Shown piece by piece: positions 4,581-6,261 of a stretch of DNA of 6,261 nt. Made by a program: the position numbers and the translations under genes. Within the stretch, counting starts at the first letter, position 1; each line of letters begins with the position of its first letter. The notes beneath the pieces are model-generated. The model was not told the origin of the DNA, did not search any database, and saw nothing but the letters and a program-made list of their open reading frames with translations. This DNA is from Pseudomonadota bacterium (GTDB taxonomy: Bacteria; Pseudomonadota; Alphaproteobacteria; UBA9219; RGZA01): assembly GCA_016195205.1 (NCBI GenBank), contig JACQAB010000043.1:1-6261 (forward strand), given 5' to 3'.

Positions 4581-6143
4581 GCGGAACAGGGCGCTCAGGG
4601 TTTGGCACAACTCTTCCACAGCGCCTTCCCATTTGCCGAAGTGCCTTTGGCGGAACAGCCGCAGGCTTGCATACCACGGCGTGTCGGGCCGGGAAGCCAG
4701 CCAGCGCCAGTCAGGGTCATATTGCAGAAGCCCGTAGCCCGGCACACCCAGTGCGCCCGCCAGATGCAGCGTGGCGGTATCGACGCTGACCAGAAGGTCA
4801 AGATTGGCGATGAGCCCGGCGGTATCCGAAAAATCTTTCAGGGCATCCCCGGCGGGCGTGAAGGGAAGCGCCGCCGGCAGGCAGGCCATTTCCTCCAGGG
4901 CTTTTTGTCCTTTCTGAAGCGAAAAGAAATGCAGGCCCGGGATCTGCCAAAGCGGGGCGAACTGGGCCAGCGGAATTGAACGGAGATGATCGTTCATATG
5001 ATCGGGGTTGCCGGCCCATACCAGGCCGATGCGCTTTAAACCATTCTGCGGCAGCTTTTCCTGCCAGGCGCGTGTTTTGGCCGGGTCGGCGCGCAGATAG
5101 ATTTTTTCCACGGGAAGGTTTTCAACCGTAACCCCGAAAACATGCGGCAGGCTCATCAACGGGCACTGGTAGTGATATTCCGGCAACGGATCATCGGGCG
5201 AGATGATTTCCAAATCGGGCCACTGGAACTTCATAAGCTGTAAAAGAGGAGCCTGCGCCTGTAAAATCACCCGGCCCATCCTGCCCCGGGCTTGCGGTAC
5301 ATAGCGGCAGAACTGGACCGTATCCCCCAGCCCCTGCTCGTTATAGATAATAAGCGTCGCTTTGGGGTCGCTTTGGCCCTTCCAGCGGCGCGCGGGGTCA
5401 AACCGCTTGGCTTCCGGGGGCATGTTGCCCGGCAGGCGGTGTTCGAAAAGCTCCCATCCCTGGCGGTAATCTCCCACCACCAGATGCGTGATGCCCTTAT
5501 TGGCCTTGCCCATGAAAATATGGGGGTTGATGGCCAAGGCCTTGTCGTAATTTTCCAGCGCCTCGCGGTAGTGGCGCAGGCTTTTCAGGATATTGGCCTT
5601 GTTGTTATAGCCTTCCGCCATGTCGGGCCGCAGCTTGATATAGCGGTCTACCGTGGAAAGGGCTTCTTCATTCGCGCCCATGCGGCTCAGGCAAATGGCC
5701 AGGTTGTTATAAAATTTTGGATCATCGGGATTAAGGGTAATTGCCTTGTTCAGGGATTCCACCGCCAAGCCGTACTGGCGCATATCGCGCTGGATGGAAG
5801 ACAGCGTGTGATAAAAATCGGCCTGTTTCGGATCCAGCGCCAGGGCTTGGTGGATCGCTGCCAGGGCTTCTTCCTTGCGGCCCAGGCGCCGCAGGGCCGT
5901 GGCGCGATCCTGATGCAGAACGGCAATATCCGGGCGCAGGCTTAATCCCTGTTCGGATAGAACCAGCACCATGTTCGGCTGATCCATCTGCATGGCCACC
6001 AGCGCCAGCAGATGCATCAGCAGAACATTGTTGGGATCTTTACAAAGCAGGTCGCGGTAAATCTCTGCGGCTTCGCCGTATTTTCCGGCGTCGTGCAGGG
6101 CAATGGCTTTTTTTAAGGTCTCGTCGAGGGGGGCTGTACTCAT
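4575..6143 (-). CDS. TPR protein with C-terminal GT-B glycosyltransferase-like domain (copy 2, FlmG-like architecture)
   Basis: About 522 residues from ATG at 6143, no signal peptide. Six TPRs with exact 34-residue spacing: the loop prolines fall at about 37, 71, 105, 139, 173 and 207 (KDPNN, LRPDI, LDPKQ, LNPDD, LRPDM, INPHI). The C-terminal domain carries IIYNEQGLGDTVQFCRY (265-281), GLVWAGNP (373-380), VSVDTATLHLAGALGVP (452-468) and DWRWLASRPDTPWY (478-491), the hallmark set of TPR-linked glycosyltransferases related to GT9/GT41. Caulobacter FlmG has this domain order and glycosylates flagellin; a flagellin target here is inferred from the neighbouring gene. The frame stays open to the right window edge, with a TTG at 6224 and an ATG at 6176, but those extensions run through a long palindrome and lack a ribosome-binding site. 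ATG 6143 has CAGGTT four bases upstream. It converges on flbT-flaF. Confidence 0.92.
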   Translation of the reverse strand: MSTAPLDETLKKAIALHDAGKYGEAAEIYRDLLCKDPNNVLLMHLLALVAMQMDQPNMVLVLSEQGLSLRPDIAVLHQDRATALRRLGRKEEALAAIHQALALDPKQADFYHTLSSIQRDMRQYGLAVESLNKAITLNPDDPKFYNNLAICLSRMGANEEALSTVDRYIKLRPDMAEGYNNKANILKSLRHYREALENYDKALAINPHIFMGKANKGITHLVVGDYRQGWELFEHRLPGNMPPEAKRFDPARRWKGQSDPKATLIIYNEQGLGDTVQFCRYVPQARGRMGRVILQAQAPLLQLMKFQWPDLEIISPDDPLPEYHYQCPLMSLPHVFGVTVENLPVEKIYLRADPAKTRAWQEKLPQNGLKRIGLVWAGNPDHMNDHLRSIPLAQFAPLWQIPGLHFFSLQKGQKALEEMACLPAALPFTPAGDALKDFSDTAGLIANLDLLVSVDTATLHLAGALGVPGYGLLQYDPDWRWLASRPDTPWYASLRLFRQRHFGKWEGAVEELCQTLSALFRK

Positions 6144-6161
6144 AAATAACCTGGGTTCTGC

Positions 6162-6260
6162 GCGTAGCAAAATCATCGATCCGGCTATGAAGAAAGCGCA
6201 GGTCGTAGCCGGAACTACGGCCAAGCTTTCTGAAGACGCCGGGCGATGATTTTGCCGCGC
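6162..6260. repeat. Long interrupted inverted repeat (about 100 bases)
   Basis: Nested complementary arms from outside in: GCG 6162-6164 with CGC 6258-6260; GCAAAATCATCG 6167-6178 with CGATGATTTTGC 6244-6255 (12 bp perfect); CCGGC 6181-6185 with GCCGG 6238-6242; AGAAAGC 6191-6197 with GCTTTCT 6225-6231; GGTCGTAG 6201-6208 with CTACGGCC 6215-6222 (one G-T); loop CCGGAA. That makes 35 pairs with small internal loops, folding to one long hairpin. The two non-Watson-Crick positions (6203/6220 and 6165/6257) are G-U in a rightward RNA but A-C in a leftward one, hinting at a rightward transcript. No T-run follows, and no flanking duplication is visible. It may be a structured RNA, a palindromic repeat (MITE- or REP-like) or the leader of the leftward gene. 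Confidence 0.6.
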
Positions 6261-6261
6261 C

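Noticed and set aside
1344..5843. Identical 18-base stretch TTTCGGATCCAGCGCCAG at 1344-1361 and 5826-5843
   Set aside because: On the minus strand both encode the TPR consensus LALDPK with the same codons, so protein constraint and shared codon use explain it; no mobile repeat is needed.
5292..5945. Plus-strand open frame of 217 codons opposite the second TPR gene
   Set aside because: It is the complement of the regular TPR repeats; its apparent internal repetitiveness simply mirrors them.
6144..6261. N-terminal extension of the second TPR gene to TTG 6224 or beyond the window edge
   Set aside because: The frame is open, but the extension is encoded by the long palindrome and ATG 6143 is where the TPR fold begins. 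It cannot be fully excluded without upstream sequence.
1..6261. tRNA, rRNA, CRISPR array, insertion sequence or transposase
   Set aside because: I looked for these and saw no cloverleaf, regular direct-repeat/spacer pattern or transposase-like protein.

Overview
The window looks like a flagellar-filament locus from an alphaproteobacterium. The main evidence is the trio flagellin, FlbT and FlaF: FlbT and FlaF are accessory proteins known essentially only from Alphaproteobacteria. Two sigma-54-type (-24/-12) promoters and moderately GC-rich coding sequence fit that placement. I cannot name a genus.

Layout, left to right. (1) Positions 2-340 (+): the Pro/Ala/Lys-rich C-terminal tail of a protein that probably begins outside the window. 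(2) 327-1859 (-): a TPR protein with a GT-B-type glycosyltransferase-like domain, convergent with and overlapping gene 1 by 14 bases. (3) 1876-1906: a strong intrinsic terminator reading leftward, squeezed between gene 2 and the next gene upstream. (4) 1936-2226 (-): a small protein with a FlaG-like C-terminal half. (5) 2227-2654: a divergent regulatory region holding hairpins, a possible 25-codon leader ORF, an inverted repeat placed like an activator site, and a sigma-54 promoter. (6) 2655-3485 (+): a short 276-residue flagellin, followed by a UUCG-loop terminator. (7) 3531-3662: a control region with an inverted pair of DnaA-box-like 9-mers and a second sigma-54 promoter. (8) flbT (3663-4091) and flaF (4103-4498), a two-gene operon ending in a strong terminator. 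(9) 4575-6143 (-): a second TPR/glycosyltransferase-like protein with six regular TPRs. (10) 6162-6260: a very long interrupted inverted repeat (about 35 paired positions) directly upstream of gene 9.

How the parts may work together. The filament subunit and its post-transcriptional and assembly partners (FlbT, FlaF) are driven by sigma-54 promoters and flanked on both sides by TPR-glycosyltransferase-like genes. In Caulobacter the TPR-glycosyltransferase FlmG modifies flagellin, so flagellin glycosylation is a reasonable inferred role for one or both flanking genes.

The most interesting signal is a hairpin whose five-base loop is AGGAG. It occurs in the leaders of three flagellar genes: flagellin (8-bp perfect stem), flbT (the loop is the ribosome-binding site itself and the hairpin fills nearly the whole predicted 5' UTR) and the FlaG-like gene (6-bp GC stem). 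It could be an RNA element recognised by FlbT or by a CsrA-type protein. The second notable item is the ~100-base palindromic element at the right edge.
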